Positions 29,218-42,688 of a stretch of 64,000 nucleotides of DNA are shown one piece after another. Origin of the DNA: Terfezia claveryi (taxonomy: Eukaryota > Ascomycota > Pezizomycetes > Pezizales > Pezizaceae); NCBI GenBank assembly GCA_015179025.1, contig WHUX01000013.1, positions 310,001 through 374,000 of the forward strand. Direction: 5' to 3'. The translations under genes and the position numbers were made by a program. The notes under the pieces are model-generated. The model searched no databases. It was not told the DNA's origin and saw only the letters and a program-made list of their open reading frames with translations. Each line of letters opens with the position of its first letter. Within the stretch, counting starts at the first letter, position 1.

Positions 29218-32200
29218 GAAAAAAGCTCAATCTATGAGTCAGGATTCGAAGCATGTGCATGTGCCTATTGTGCTACATTATACGTAGCTTTATTAGCATT
29301 AACATTCTAGGGATACACATAAAAGCTTCAACTTCTCGACGAGTCCCGTACATGAGTCTGGAGTTTTTGAGTAGCCAATATATCCTCTGAAGGGCATGAT
29401 AATTGTAATTTTTAATAATACCTCGATGAAAAAACAGCCTTGGGTGAAGACTAAGGCCCTAGAACCATATAACCACATCTAGAATATTAACTGGCTCACA
29501 CTATCAATAAACATACTGATCTAGTTGGGAGTGGACGGATTACCAATCATTTATTCTGCTACCTGCGTTGGTCCATTACAGCAGCATTGCTCGGGAAGTC
29601 ACGTTGACATATCCTTACCTATCAATGGCATTGGCATAACAAAGTTCTTCAGGTTTCAACTACATTATATATTTGGTAACTGAATTATGATTTGTGTACC
29701 CCAGCTGCAGTTTGTTGTGAAAGTTTATTGGCCCTGAGGTGTTTACCAGGAGCAGTAATTGTTGATTTAATCCCTGTGTGCGGTTTGGGGGGAAGTGTGA
29801 GCGTACAATATACTATCGGTGTTTGGGCAAACCTAGCACCCAGTGATCACGTTTTGTCCTAGCGGTTACACTCTCCAACAATTTGGTTCAGGCTCCAACT
29901 TTATTTAAAATCAACAATGTTTGACTTGAGGGTAAATAAATAGCTCCTAATTCTCGGTAAAATTTTTTTCCCATCTTTTAACAAGACCCATTACCCGTAC
30001 GCATTGTATCTTGGATGAGGAATACCATATGAAATCACAAACTAAGGTACAATATAGCTAGATGATGGCTGATTGTATATCCAGCCTAAGGTCTCTAAAA
30101 GCTCGTAAGCTACTCTAAATACTGTGGTTGCACATGATCATTCTTCATTTACTGAAAACAAAGGATTGGTTAAGTGTTGTAACTACTCCTTCTTCTTTCT
30201 ATATTGTTTCGAGGCACAGGGCGAACCATCGGGGCCTTGCCATGACCTTTGTATCCAACCACTGACTGTAATAAAAATAAAAATCCTATTAGCTGTCACC
30301 GAGTTTTTCCAGTGCCCCTCCGCCCCCCGCATGCTTGGTAGTTAAATGGACCTACGAAAATGGAATAAAGAAAGCAAGGGAGAAGGGATTGGAGGACCGT
30401 AACCTGGTACCCTCCCGATCTTTAAGGTATGACAGGGACTAAGTTCCTCCCCTTATTAGCTCGCTAACGTATATCCCCAAAGATCAACTGAACTAGAAAA
30501 AAGTTTAAGACTTACATGAAAGCTACAGAAAATGGTACGAATCATTGTACGGAAGGAAAACCTGTCAATCTCACCGGTTTACGGGCGGAGATGATCTAGT
30601 ACAAGTAAAGAATGGGGAGCCCAAGGCTACTGAGGCATCCTTCAGCACTGAATTCCAGACCACCGTCAGACCTGCAGAGAGGATCGCAGCCTTGGTTGAT
30701 CGCTCGCATGCATGATCGTTCCGCCCCCACCCTGGTATAATTGCCTGTATGATATAGTACTGCTGCTGAACTCCTCCTCCAAACTACGGCACCTTGCACA
30801 TATGATCCGGATGCAATATCCAAACACAGACAAGCTCCAAAATGCTATGGATGATAAGCCCACAAGCAGATTGACTGTGCCCACATCTAGAGCCACAGCA
30901 TCATGATTAGGCTAGGGTAATGTGCCTCACGGTAGGCAACCCAGGTGGGATCAATCATCATATGCCGGGGGAGAAAGGAAGGATTGTTTCTAATTAGCTA
31001 AGAACTGAGTGTCAACTTGCGTTAAGTTCTATGGTTTTGCCGTCCAGGGGACTCAATTTTGCATGTGCTCGGGTAATATAAGCGAGAGTACTCCGTCGAC
31101 CGGATTACGTGGAACAATGTAGGTGGAGGAGTAGAAATGGGATTCTAGAATCCGGAAACATAGTCCGGGGTTCTATAGAGTAGCCTAGCCAGTATATCCT
31201 AGGGGATATCCGAGAGTGTGGATGCTAAGAAGAGAAGAGAGTGGATGCATGTAAGTTTTCGTCTGATTCTGTCGTTGGAATGGAGAACCCCGGACGCAGG
31301 GATAGGCGTTGTTTCCGAGCATTAAAGCTCGGATGGGGGTTCTGTTGTCCATCTCAAGGTGCCATGCCCCATGTCAGCCTTTTCTAGAGTCACAATATTA
31401 ATCGGTTTGCAAAATTTTGCAGGTGGGCACCGGGGGTTAGGAGAGGCCATGCCAGGGCTCTACCTCATCACTTCCAATAGCATTGCCGTTCTTTGCTGCT
31501 CATATATAGGAGATAGATGTGCAACTCCACCCGATGAAGACCAAGCTCTGATCCAGAGCAATGCATCAGATATAATGACCTGATGCAAAGCAGCCAGCCA
31601 ACTTTCCCCTCCCATACATTACACAGCTAAAGAATGTGCGAACCTGTAGGCAGTTGAGGCGGCAATGCCAGCACAGGTGAGCTCGTCTGGAGCCGAAGCT
31701 CAGGGAACGTCGTGCTCAGCACTGGAGACACTATGTTCTCTAAACCTAAACCATACGAGTCGTAACTGTGTTTCATATATGCTTGTAGCTCGCCGCATCC
31801 ACGCACTCTTTCTATTCGAAGCCGAGGATTTGGTAAAATCAGTAAGCCATTAGCTCCGGTGTCTTCTCTAAGAAGCACAATATGTTCAGAACTTACACAT
31901 CAGTAGAATAAGGCTAATCGACGCAAAATCTCTAGTCCACATCGAGGTCGATATCGCCGACAACGGAAAACGCCGGCGTCCCGCTCAGGCCGTTGATTGC
32001 TTAGAGGCATAATATAAAAGAGTAGATACACAATTCCGATGGAAATGTGCAGAAGAGCTGGGAGAGCCTTAGGAATGAAAACGAAGCTTGTGTTGATGCA
32101 TGTTGCAAACATAAGACAGAACGGGAGCTACTTACACCGAATTAAAGCTTGCTGAATATGTTAAGGCGCGATGGCCATGCATATAGAGAGTTAGAGGGCT

Positions 32201-35200
32201 TGGCCCGTCAAACCAATTGCACGTGGACTTTAGCTAATCGTTGATAAAAAGTGTTCTGGTTCGCAAGAGGACAATTTCGAATTCGGACTAAATTCTGCAC
32301 ACCATGGTTTATTTGTAGTCAGATAGGAAGAACAAATGCTATTGGCGTCGTTTCAGTGCTCGGATTACATTCCGATAGTTGGCTACAAGTCTAAACACTT
32401 TCATGTGGCGAAGGTTATTATTAGAACCACTAGAGTCATACCCACAGTAAATATCAATTACACTAATCCGTTCATGAAGCTATCCTAACCGCTGATCCCA
32501 CTTGGATATATTCTCTTAGGAAAACAATTTAGATGTATGCAATCACTTACTCTCTCTAATGGTAGCCATACCATCTATTGCAGATCACTTCATGCACCAA
32601 GGTAGTTACAGGAAAAGGGCTATCACATGAGGTTAAAAACCACAGCCAATATTTGGTAATCGAATGAAGAGACCCGTGGTGGGCTTGACAAGCTTTCACC
32701 TCCAGTCATGCTTTTTGTGAATTCATTGAGGAATATCGATGGTGCTTGTTTGAGATATCGTTTGAACATAGTAATCTGTAATCAGGCATACGCTCATGTC
32801 CCGACTTCTCTTTCGCGGATTTACAAATGGCTGATGGATATGAGAGTTGGTGGTGGATTGTATATTGTTTGATTAGGTTGTCTATTGAACTATGTGGTTC
32901 TCACTGCTAATACCAAGTACATATCTTCCACCACAAAACGTGCATTGGATTTGACACCGAATGTAAAGCTTTACCCCCCCTCAATTTAGTTGGGTTTGCG
33001 GAACAAAAATCTAAAATGACAAAGTGATCACCGACGCATGCGTCTACGAATTACTTCACATAACAAAAAGGCATACTTCATGTAGTTTTATTGGTGAAGT
33101 AGGTTTGTCCGTGTCTTGGCAATTTCTAAGTACCTATTCGGTCTAAGCTTCAGCAATCACGAATTAGTTACCTTGAGGTTTAGTTACACAGGTGGCTTAA
33201 GAGCGAGTAGGCAGAAGGTTGACAGGTTGAAAAGGGGAGCGATTAATCATAATCACTATAGTCTTTCTACGTTTTCATACCGGCTTCACATACCGATTGC
33301 GAAATTCATTTGTCTTCCCAGTAAAAATAGCAGTATCAATAACCTGTCATGCGATCGACTTGATCATAGGCCCCTCATTAAGATAACGACACTTATATAA
33401 GTAACACTATCCCCCACTATTCGTGTGAAGATATATGATCGGTAAATATTTAATAAATCTAATTCCTACTGTTAGCCTGTCATGATCATGAACATTTAGA
33501 GTACTTGAGCTATGATACGTAACTGCATTCGCCATAGCCTCATGTAAAGCAATCGTAACCGTGAACTGAAGACCGTCGGACTTCACGGAGACTCACCTAT
33601 GGGCATGAGCGCAACTGGTAATACCGATATTGCTTTTGTATGTTTTGGACTTGATCCTAGGTCCTTACAAATATAGAAGGGAATTTAGATGTTAGTTAGC
33701 GTCTCCGATGCATGATCGTTCTGGGGATCAAGAGTGCTAGCTATAGAACCACAGGGAGCGTGAAGCGTATGATTGAATTTTTCTTCTTCTTCGTTCACGT
33801 CTAATCATATTTCCGGTCCAGAGATATTCGGATATCAAGAGAGTGCATGGTAGGCTAGGTACTTAGGCTAGGTTGGCTGGAGACAAACGTTTGAATTATT
33901 GCTGACCGGGCCGATACCAGTTCAAAATTGGTCATCATGAACGTCTAACCTGAATTATGATGATGGACCTATTGGACATGAGGCGGCCGATACAGAAAGC
34001 TAGAAGCCCCTGTCAGCTCTGTTCTTAACCTCCTTGCAGATTGTGAAATGTGGGGCCTTCCACAAAGACTAAATATTCAACTCTACACCTTCAGTAAATA
34101 TGCGATAGACGTACCATGAGAGATCTCACATTGCAAAAACAAAGTGGATGCCTTGTTGTTCTGTAGGAATCATACAGCACTAGCGCTAGCAGAATTACTC
34201 ATGGCTTGGAACATCTTGAAACGAGCAGCATACAACAACGTTCAAGTAGAATGATAACACAGATCTCATTATTTTATGGATTAGGGTGGACTGTTAGATG
34301 AGAGTTAAAGTTTGTGCTTTTCGTTCTCCGCAGTCGAATCAGAATTTCGTGCATACTTTACTTATCTACAAACGTAAACAAACTATAAATCTTCATAAAG
34401 TCTCACATGCACAAAATTCAATGTTTGAATTGTCCTATTGTTACGCACAGTAGGTTGGGTAAATTTATGGAGTACATATGTAGGTACATGTGTCATGGTA
34501 TCGGTTCCTTGTATGCTGCCTTAGCTGCCACCACAATCTTTTTTTTTTTTAATACTCAGTACTCACATAGCTTCCACCAAGAGCTAAACGAACATGTCAT
34601 ACGTCCAACCACAAATGTTACGTGAAACCTTACCAGTAGCCCAGCAAGCTCGTCACCCTATCACCGAAGTGGTGGTGACCACAGGCCAATCTTGAAAATA
34701 TTAGAGTGGACCTGAAGAGACAAGCGGCAAGGCTACCAGTAATGGGTAGTGGCCCCAGGCAAGGTTATTATGTAACTAGGTGCATGATTGGGTAAGTCAT
34801 CCGATGGCCGATAGGCAACATCTCATCATGTCGGGCCATCACGTACACCTCATTCCATTGGCCCGACGGAACGTCAGTCTAAATACTAGCTGGCAAGGTT
34901 ATTGAGGGTCAGAGAGAATTAACCATGATGCGCCGGCCCATGGCCAGGGAACCTAACAAGGGCTTTAACAGAGCATAAGTACATCTATTCAGGAAGTCCT
35001 ATAACGAGAAAAAATGGTAAGACCTTTGTTGCCTAAAAAAACTATGCGGGAGGTAAGTACTCGACGGACCTCGCTTCGAGGCCATAGCCTCATTCGGCGC
35101 TGCGATCTAAGAGGTGTCCCAATGGATTAGTTCCATTTTGCTAATTGGTAGGTATATATTAGGCATTGAATGTCCTAACTGGTATACAAAGGCCTCCTGA

Positions 35201-37304
35201 GAAACTGAACATGACCCAGGCTTTATATCTGCCCAAGACCTGCATAATCTTTCACTTGCAGACTAATCAACATACCCTAGGACTGTCGTGATGGTAGTTT
35301 TGTTTTCAGTACACCCACGAGACTAGTGCAGGCCTAGCGTACCGTGAGGCCCGAGCTCTTTGCCCTTCGACATTCCTTTCAGGTTAAAATTACTGTAAAG
35401 GGTTGAACTTAATTGCCTAACCTGTAAGTGGATTGATTTTGCAATATACATTACCGTATCCAAGGCAGAGTAAGCCTGAGGACGCATGACATGCCCAGTT
35501 CATTGAATCGTAGGTGCCTCTGTTGTTAATCTAGAAATGCTCTACCTCTGCAATAAGCTGTATGTATGTAACCTAGGGGAAGCCTAGTGGCATTGTCGCA
35601 GTGCAACTTGAAGTATATAGTTTCAGCTAAGGCAAAATCTCCTTATGTGTCCTATTTAGGAACTTTTTACACTTGCGGCCTCAGTGGGAATTTGGGAAAG
35701 AGCTCCAATTTAGTTACAACTCTCGGGCCCCTGCTTAAGCTTCTCAGCTCCTGTGGCGAACTGCCATGTTGAAGAATGGTCATGGGGGACGGAGGCAGTG
35801 AAAAAAACAAAGTCCTAAGCTACTTTGTGCAGTTTCCTACTAGTACTTATGTCTTCGATTATATATATTGGTATACTGCAGGTAGCTAGCATTCCCAAGT
35901 CTGCCTGGCCATGCGGGTGCTGCACTCACGCCAATCTATCAGCCTTTGCCAACTCCTCAATGTATGTGCAGCTGGTGCTTTCTGCCCCTTTGAGATTGAG
36001 CGCGAGATGCGAGACCTTTGCGATCAATAACACTTGATCTGCGCACGGAACTATATACAGTACCTCCTGTCACGCACCAAGCATGCAAAGTTAACACAGC
36101 TGATCCAAAAGAAACATGTGAAACCAGGCTGGGGCAACAAGCAGAACTAAGAATTAAAAATCGGCACACTAGACATACCTGAAGGCGCTATAGAGTATCA
36201 ATTTCGAAATGGAAGCATGCTTTGCAATTTGCAACCTACCAGGTCTGTCGAAGCATGAAATGATCGGTGTACCCTCCGATTCCGTTGCTGCAGAGATATA
36301 GTGAAAATAAAAAAACACTGAGCATGGCATAAATCTGAAACGTTGTCATACATACATATAGCAACGCACACTCTCTTAGCCATATGGCCACCTGAGTTAG
36401 TTTATTCAGAAACGATATTGTACCTACTAGCAACGAAGCACCTATATACATACATGTACATTCGAGGTCAAGTTTGCAGCCTAATTGTATAAGACAATCC
36501 GAGTTTGAGGGGCTTGCAGCTAGCTTTCTTGTAATAAAATAAAGCCAGTGCTCGCAAATAGCTTAAATCAATGGCGAGACAGCTAGAAAATGGGTATCAT
36601 TGGTTACTTCAATAGCAACGACTTTATATTTTGCATTGTGGTTCGTATGATATGTACTCGGCTAATACACTTACGCCCAGCTGCAGAACGTTAACCCAGG
36701 AATCTGACTAAAATCCACGTCAACTTCGCACGCACAAGCCTTGTAGGTACTGCATGCGAAAAGGCCAGTGTGACGTAGATCGGTCTAATTTTTAATAATA
36801 TAGAATTCAGGTAGCCAACACAAAGTACCTTGCATTGACTACCAAATAATCCGAAAATGAAGAACATCGGCCGCCCTAACGCAGGGCAGGATGAGTGCCC
36901 TCTGATCATGAAGTTTATGGTAAATTTAGTTGGAGGACGTCGGATGCTATAACAAATGCAGTTGGACGTGCTTGGTTCTGGGAAACGGGCAGGTATTATC
37001 AAGTACAGGTATTCCTCTCCCTCCTAATGGCAGTCAAGATCATAGGTTTCATAAACATGTCTTGCCAAACTTTGTTGGGAATAGACCTACAGTTGATTCC
37101 GATGAAGACGTGGAATTTATTGAAGGCGATAGAATTAGTTTAGCGTGTTACAGATGTACATACTGTATACCTCGTACCCTTGTCGGCTCTTCATGGTACC
37201 GTACAAATTATTGATTATCGTACAGTGAACATTACGGAGTCATACGTACTGTAGAGTACATTGACATGACAGCGCCGATGTCATTGCCCAAAACCAGCAT
37301 ATCC
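29218..37304. other. 8-kb stretch without supported genes
   Basis: No frame has a recognisable domain. Minus-strand frames near 30666-30896, 31627-31878, 31900-32112 and 36236-36451 contain hydrophobic segments and lie beside possible donors (GTAAGT on the minus strand at about 31894, 32131 and 32548; GTATGT at about 36176). One or more intron-rich membrane-protein genes cannot be excluded. I could not assemble a consistent model. Confidence 0.35.
34541..34566 (-). repeat. Poly-A tail junction like that of the 37.3-kb retroposon
   Basis: The T run followed by AATACTCAGTACTC is the reverse complement of GAGTACTGAGTATT plus poly-A seen at 37339-37361. It suggests a second copy of the same retroposed tail. 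Its 5' limit and target duplication were not found. Confidence 0.5.
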
Positions 37305-37318
37305 TAATGTATCCAATC

Positions 37319-37361
37319 GGGGCTGCATAGGAGTACTGAGTATTTAAAAAAAAAAAAAAAA
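37319..37361 (+). mobile_element. 43-bp retroposon footprint with poly-A and 14-bp target duplication
   Basis: GGGGCTGCATAGG...GAGTACTGAGTATTT followed by about 16 A is flanked by the perfect 14-bp repeat TAATGTATCCAATC (37305-37318 and 37362-37375). This is a complete signature of LINE-mediated insertion of a very short 3' end. Confidence 0.85.
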
Positions 37362-37375
37362 TAATGTATCCAATC

Positions 37376-40300
37376 TTTTGTACTGCGCAATGATGACAAC
37401 GCAACCCGCACTCTCACTTAAAACAAATTGTTCGATACCGTAAATTGAGACAGAATTAAATCAATTTCAGCGAGGGAAAGTTTGTGATGCGGAGTCTGGC
37501 TCATCTCAGTGGAGAAGTGTTACAGAAGCGGGATATTTCCCCACTATGAAGGGGGGATAAAAAGATTAACGCCGCACCCGCAGAAGCTCTTTGGCCAACA
37601 GCATGCCTCAGAGAGTGCAGGCAGTTATTGAGTCAAGCTGATAGTAAATACAGTAGTACATACCCTAGGGTAGGTGTCTTAAAATCTACGAGCCCAACTT
37701 GTGGTGGTGGGATTTTTCACACGGCTACAATTATATATCCATTCCTAGATACACTCTAAATTTTCCTACATGCACCTGGACAAAACAACCTCTTCAACTC
37801 TTGGGCACTAGGAATATTCAAGTAACATAAATATCAAGTGCACTAGTTTCGGGTGAGAACGACAAGCTTGCATAAATGTTGACGCTATTGTTCTTGACTA
37901 ATCCGAGTAGACAGAGTTACGATGTTGGTTCCGGTGCCAGAAATTATAGGAAAACCGAGGCACAACAGAAAAAGGAGTACGTATATTTGGGTTCTCATAA
38001 TTATGTACATACCTCTATAATATGAAAGAGCATGTTGACCTGACTGCAATGTAACTACCTGGCACAAGCACTGATCGTGAACAGCAAAAGTTACCAAGTG
38101 GGAATTGCAGCTCTAAATGTAGTTTTTCCCCAAATGTTCAGATGAGCGATGTGCTTCAGCAGCCTGCTTTGGCGGTTGCCGAAGAACAGAGAAATGATTG
38201 AAGTTATGGGGTCATATGGAAGTTCGAGGGAGGAAGGAAATATATTCTTATTCTTTTTTTTTTTTTAATGCAAGAAAAAGTCTCAGCAATTAGTGGAGAC
38301 TATGTATTATGCTCTCCGATGAATGAGCTGAAGTTATCAAACTAACTGGTGAATTACAATGTATATCATATCACATGTTGGGTTCTGCATGAGAGATGAT
38401 CACTGGCTGGCCAGCTGGCGCCAGCTGCAGAAAGCAGGGGCCGGGGCCACGTAATGTGTCTTGCCCGCACCTGGTCGGAAAATTAGTTTGCTAGAATTAG
38501 AACAATGATAGGATATCTCCGATCGTGATCTCGACTGCGAGTACGATTGTTAGTCACGTGGCGAGAACGTGAGCTTAAAGAACTTAGGTACAACACAATA
38601 ACAAGTAATGGCTTGGAGATAATCACAGGTGGGATGTACCTATGGAGTAGCATGCAGGCCTGAGTTCTTCTAGAACTATTTCCTACTGAAATTGATGCAT
38701 GATATCGGAGTATATTGATTAGACTTTGATTGTCGAACTCAAGAATCCTTCCATTTTATATTCAGGTACAAGAGATGCAGCAAGCTTAATTGACGCTAAC
38801 ACCGCCTGGCCATGGAGGGTACCCAGTCTTAGATCGCTAACTTGCCATTGCATGCATGCACCGGCCAACTTTCATGCGAACTCGCCCTGGTAGAGACTGC
38901 AGTATCAATGGAAAAAATAAATCCAGAAGATGCCACTAATGTCAGTATGTGCGTCCAGATATATTATCCGTAGTACGCCTTGTGTACCGCGTAAAGAGCT
39001 TGATCCTGTATGTATTTTTTGAAGCGCGCTCGATCTAGAACCACTGGCCGTACCGAGAATCTCCGGCGTTTGATAGATCAACGGCCATGATCACCTGGAG
39101 CATGTGCATAGGCAATCATCTCTTAAAATACTAAGGTATAATTTGTCAGCCTTCCGCTGTATGTAGGAAGGAGCAACTGGGTATGCACTCACCATATCTA
39201 GCTTGTCATAGTGCTAATTATCACTACAAGCCTAGGAGTAGCAATCGATGTATTAGTCTCTCATTAATTATAATATTCCAGATCCTTGCTCCCATCACGA
39301 ATCTCTAATCGACAGTGACGTGGGTAGTCCTGGAATTTTCTTCAGAGCCTGAGGCGAGGAAATACGGCCCACCCTAGACTATTTGACATGTATACAGCAC
39401 TTTCCAATTTGGTAAGAGGGCTAATGTGCAGTGAACTTAAGCGTGACCACTAGTTATAGGCCCGGCAAGGATCTGGACGCATCTAAGCTTATACGAGGTC
39501 AATATTCCTATATGCATACGCATTCTTGATAGCACACCGGGTTCTTCGCTCTTAACGTGCCGTTTATAACACCAACCATGCATCATGAGTTACCAAAGCC
39601 TGATCAGTACGTACAGTACCTATATGCTTCCAATTACACAAAGTGAGCCCACACACACATTTGTTACCGTTTCTACAATTCGTGATGAGTGTACATGTCC
39701 CAGTAATTTGCAATATCGCCAAAAAAAATCGAACTGGGCCTACAGATTCACACGGCCTCCTAAAGCTGGGATAGTATATATATAGAGCTCTCAGCTATGC
39801 ATACAACCTTCTCCCTATAATACCAGTCAGTGCACGGGCTATCAGTTCCTCTAGATTGACCATCACTCGATTCAAGCGGACTCACCCTCGAGGCCTCGGA
39901 TATATATTCTACATACCTGCCCCCGGCCAAGCGACCACATCTAGGACACATACAAGCTTCCATATCCCATCTTTCTACTTTCCTCGCCTGAGAGTGGTTG
40001 TACCCCACTGGCATCCAATTCTTCTCCAATCTATCGTGGGTTATTGACCCCACAGGCCTGTAGTGCGGACTATACTCCAAGCAACCCAAATCCAGATACC
40101 AAATGGACCTCTCACAGAAGGAAACCCAGCTGCAGCTGTGTTCCCTTTACCGGTGCCACGACTTGAATTTGCCTCCTGCCTCTTATAACATGGATATAGA
40201 CTTGGGCACGGAAGCATTACGTTTGCTTCCCTCTACGGCTTATGGCAGTGGGAGGCTTGAGGAGGTCCAAAATTTCCTCACAAATTTTGAGACGGCGTTC

Positions 40301-42419
40301 AAAAATGGGCTTCAATTCGACTCTAGCCTCCATGGCCATGACGACCCAAACATTGTCAATACACGCGCACGCTTACACTAAACCGGTTCATCTCGCAATC
40401 CGGCCTCGCAATCCGGCCCATAAGACCCCATACACGTTTATTTAACGACTGTGCCTACATCACTAGGCAAGCACCAGCAGCAGCTTCCTACCGTGGACAA
40501 GTTAACATCGTAATAGGCGAGTCATTAATTATAGAGCATACTAAGAACATATACGGCCTGGGGTCAATGAGAAACATCTGATAAACTCATCGATGTATGA
40601 TGGAAATTTTACACAACTGCGTTTGGAGTCCTGTATCTCACTCACTTATACATTAGACCAAGAGGTTTTCTACTGATGTATACCGTATGGTTTCAATTTA
40701 TTTATTTTTCAATTGTCTCCTTTCCATTTTTCCTGCTGTTAACATCAAACGGGGTATATAGGGTAAGAAGGTTACTGACTAATGAGCCGAAAATATACCC
40801 CCGTCATGATCTTGGGTCGATTGCGGGGATAGTCTTCATAAAAAAAAAAAAAAAAAAAAAAAAAGAGCTGAAAAATGCGTGAACTAGGGACTGTGGAATC
40901 CGAGATCTCTGATAGCCATGGTAGCGAGCTTGAGTTTGACTGGGATTTATCTGAAACATCAAGACTGGGTTTACAGCCGCGGGAGTTTTGGGGGGGGGGA
41001 GGGAATTGGAAGTGGGTTTGATTTGACAGGTTTCAGATAGTATATGCGTGGAAGAGTTTCGGTTGCTTTCATCCTGGTTAGGACTGCTTTGTTTCCAGAT
41101 TTCTGTTCCAAAAGGTTTCGGATCTCACTATTGATACTGCAGCTAATTGAAATTGGTGCATTGATACGGGACTAGAAAAGAACCACTGCTTACCCAATAC
41201 TTGATATCCGAGGTTGTAACTTCAAGATTTCTCTCCTGATTAAACATTTTTTCCACAACAGTACCTGCACTAGGACTTGGTAGCTAACGAGACGGTCATT
41301 TCAATGTATACGACCTTAAAACATTTTGACTTACTTCCTATCAGCTGCAGGTCATACAAACCTCACATTGCCAATGGGGACTATAACTTACTTCCGCCGG
41401 ATTGTTGATATGAAGTATATAAATTTAGAAGCTATCTTCATCCACAGGGCGTCGGGAAACATGGGTACTTAATCAACCGGTTTTGCGCTGGCACAGTGCT
41501 AGGCATAGCTAGGAGACATCAGATTGTTCTAATAATAATTGCCCCTCAAAAGCGACCTGGACTCCAATGATTGCATTCGAATGCTCTCTCGAAGGGACAC
41601 ACTCGTGTATATTTAAGGCAAGCATTCCATATGAACAAGCCTTCAATGAAAAAAGTTACCGAGAGTAAATAAGATAAGGTCCTCTTTGAGAGCCGCAGCC
41701 AGGGCCCTTGACTACTTTTAGACTGTCTGTACATTTGGTATCCTGCCTTGAAGTTGAGTGGACGACGTGCCAACCAAACCGATTCCATATTGCTATAATT
41801 GATGACTTTGAATCTCCTGCTGCATCACCTCCCTCGCGAGTTCAGCATATTTCTTACCACCTATACTGTGACACTAGCTATCAAGAAGTATAGACTCTCA
41901 GCGCAGGATATGTCAAAACCATAGTCCAGAAAGTGTGGCCGTGGGTGATCTTACAACTTTGGAAATGGCGAATGAGCCAACAGCCGTTCTGTAGCACTTT
42001 CTTTTCCGAGCAATATATAATTCTAGGTAGTGCCAGATGGGAACACAAAGCGAGAGGTGGACAAATTGTAAAGTATGGCTAGTTTTACCTCCCACCAGGC
42101 CTCTAAATGGATGAACCAGCGAACTTAAACCTCTGATAGTTTTAAATAAAAATATATATATTATTGATATACAGTATTTTCTTGATATCTCGATAAATAT
42201 GAAGCAATGGAAATAGATACCTGTAGCAGAACTCAATTCCTCTCAAACTCTACCAATATACATGCATACATGTTCGAACATATACTGTACCTACAGCAAA
42301 ACTACGATTGCGACCGAGCAGAAGAGTTGCGGCTGATGAAGCTATAAGAATAGTGAGTCCAGCGTCACTTGACGCCCCTGATCCTATCTTATATGTGGCA
42401 TGAATTAATCATAAATCTA
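37376..42419. other. 5-kb stretch without supported genes
   Basis: Contains a perfect 16-bp palindrome CAGCTGGCGCCAGCTG (38412-38427) and an A24 run at 40841-40864 of possible retroposon origin with no clear duplication. The 92-codon frame at 40103-40381 has ordinary-looking composition but no recognisable domain. No gene is supported. Confidence 0.4.
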
Positions 42420-42423
42420 AGTG

Positions 42424-42486
42424 GCTAGAGCGGTATTAGGGTAACCGCAAAACTCCGCGAGTCGACGTGCTATGTTCGAGATCTAA
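42424..42486 (+). other. tRNA-like sequence with A-box and B-box motifs
   Basis: TGGCTAGAGCGG fits the A box and TGTTCGAGATC approximates the B box about 40 bp downstream, followed by a T run. Stems are not complete, so it is not a clear tRNA. It may be a SINE head or tRNA relic. The T run itself belongs to the adjacent LINE fragment. Confidence 0.3.
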
Positions 42487-42679
42487 CCTTTTTTTTTTTT
42501 TTTTTTTTTTTTTGAAGTTCATACGTCTATCGAGCCTAAGGCTTGAGACGGCCCTCTACCTTAAAGGGCTCGGTATACCCACGGAAACGTCCAGCTTCCC
42601 GATCCTAGAAAATCAATATAACCGAAATACCCCCTTCATCCCCCGTAACGCCCCTGCCGGCCCTGCCCCCGAAATATAG
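42487..42679 (-). mobile_element. 5'-truncated LINE 3' end (minus strand)
   Basis: The reverse complement matches the 3' UTR of the LINE at about 29045-29217: CCGGCAGGGG, GTATTTCGGTTATATTGA, AGCTGGACGTTTCCGT, and the terminal CTTAGGCTCGATAGACG before poly-A (T run from 42489). A 9-bp duplication GAGATCTAA flanks it (42478-42486 and 42680-42688). Only about 165 bp of element remains. Confidence 0.85.
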
Positions 42680-42688
42680 GAGATCTAA

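Noticed and set aside
29225..29830. Decayed frame after the LINE resembling a membrane protein with many Trp-to-stop changes
   Set aside because: Replacing the stops by Trp or Gln gives plausible text, but no motif of a known family appears, so it may be chance.
40103..40381. 92-codon frame with ordinary amino-acid composition
   Set aside because: No domain, no convincing splice partner and no start context beyond chance, so not called a gene.
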